Positions 62,974 to 64,000 of a DNA stretch of 64,000 nucleotides are shown piece after piece; positions within the stretch are counted from its first letter, which is position 1; every line of letters starts with the position of its first letter. The stretch spans positions 16,339,383 through 16,403,382 of the forward strand of contig NC_084670.1 in the NCBI RefSeq assembly GCF_028389875.1. The letters are read 5' to 3'. A program made the position numbers and the translations under genes. Below the pieces are notes generated by a model. That model had not been told where the DNA came from and made no database searches. It worked only from the letters and a program-made list of their open reading frames with translations. The stretch is from Rhea pennata. Its lineage: Eukaryota; Chordata; Aves; Rheiformes; Rheidae.

Positions 62974-64000
62974 GTAAGTAAATAAAAGATATATTGGAAG
63001 ATTAAAAAATGCGTAAGATTAAACTGTGTGAAGTTGGTGGATCACTGAGAAGTAACGCGTAATAATCACTGTTTTAATCCTGTCTGCCTGAAGTGTGGTA
63101 TTTGAATTTTGCATTTGGAAAATCTAGGATAAATTATTGAAAGCTGAACAACTAACCACACTACTGCATCATGATTAGCTGCAAAATAATCACTGGTTTA
63201 CAAAGTGTTCATTTTTCATGATCAAATGAGTGTGACATGCACATGCCTAAGCTCCAGATCTCCTGTAGTAGTTCTCTCTGCACCCAAGTTATGGTAAAGA
63301 CAACAGCATGTGGCTTGTCTGGCTAAACAAACTGATCTGAGGAAAATTGTCACTGTCTTGGCAATAACTTCATTCTCATATCCAAGCAGCAGCTTGTCCG
63401 TGATTTGTCTCCTTCCTGCAGTTGTTGCAGAGGCCAAGAGCTGTTGGAAAAATGAAGCTGAACCATCTCCAGGATGGATCAGGGTGAGGCACAAGGAATG
63501 CAGACAGACCTGGCAGCGTGGGAAAACACTCTTTGTGGGTTGTGACTAAGGAGATGTCATTCTCCAGCCTCCAGAGCAACCAGCACTTTAGAACTGCTAG
63601 CAGTCACACCGGCAGCAGTGAGCATGAATTTGGGCATTAAATGATTAATTAGATTACTGCACTTTGAAGATGACAGATGCAAAGTATAATTACTATTCAT
63701 AATATCCAACCCAGGTTTGAAAAGTGCGATGAGTGCTCTTAAAAAACAAGTGCAGCCTCCCAAAGATAAGCATCGACTAATTTAAAATGGAAAGAGTTTC
63801 TCTCACAGAACAATGATTCATTTGGATACAAGAGATAAAGAAGTAGACACTGTTCCAGTAATACTTAAACGTTCCCTTTCTTTATATATAGACCTAATCC
63901 CAAGGAAGACAAAGAGCTAGCACACTGTAGGTAGCATGGTAGATCAAACATAATGATGCTAACTGGCTTAACATCAAATGTTATGAGGGTCTGGTCCATC
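62974..64000 (+). other. DNASE2B: DNASE2B intron, partial
   Basis: Begins gtaagt and runs to the end of the window. I looked for the next exon (a segment like FTFYKLPK) and did not find it. Confidence 0.7.

Overview
The window is vertebrate nuclear DNA, almost certainly from a bird. It has split genes with GT..AG introns, CpG-island promoters, very few transposons, and one 3' fragment of a CR1 LINE of the avian/reptilian type. The gene order PRKACB(+) - SAMD13(+) - UOX(-) - DNASE2B(+) is the order I know from human chromosome 1p31, where UOX is a pseudogene.

Bases 1-17,865 hold the 3' half of PRKACB, the catalytic beta subunit of cAMP-dependent protein kinase. It runs from inside the catalytic-loop exon (1-36) through four further coding exons to the stop at 15,708-15,710, followed by a 3'UTR of about 2.1 kb ending near an AATAAA at 17,840. 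Its introns contain the CR1 fragment (10.6-10.9 kb) and an unexplained GC-rich block (13.87-14.29 kb). Bases 17.9-31.2 kb are AT-rich with simple repeats and no gene that I can support. Two CpG islands follow (31.2-31.44 kb and 34.1-34.5 kb). Beyond them lie the three recognisable coding exons of SAMD13, a small SAM-domain protein (35,983-46,092). A possible short upstream coding exon is at 32,279-32,300. Bases 47.1-56.1 kb show no gene.

On the minus strand, 61,146 down to 56,109, is a complete eight-exon urate oxidase gene. Every splice junction keeps frame and gives a 310-residue protein. It is not a normal uricase. The active-site histidine is a phenylalanine, the C-terminal peroxisomal SRL signal is replaced by a longer tail ending DEK, and it carries 13 cysteines. 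This fits the cysteine-rich urate oxidase (CRUOX) that I recall being described for chicken and reptilian skin. It is the most interesting locus in the window. Its first exon sits beside a CpG island from which DNASE2B appears to start in the opposite direction. The first coding exon of DNASE2B, with its signal peptide, is at 62,848-62,973, and the rest of that gene lies to the right of the window.

Exon assignments come from reading translations, splice sites and remembered family sequences. No database search or expression data were available.
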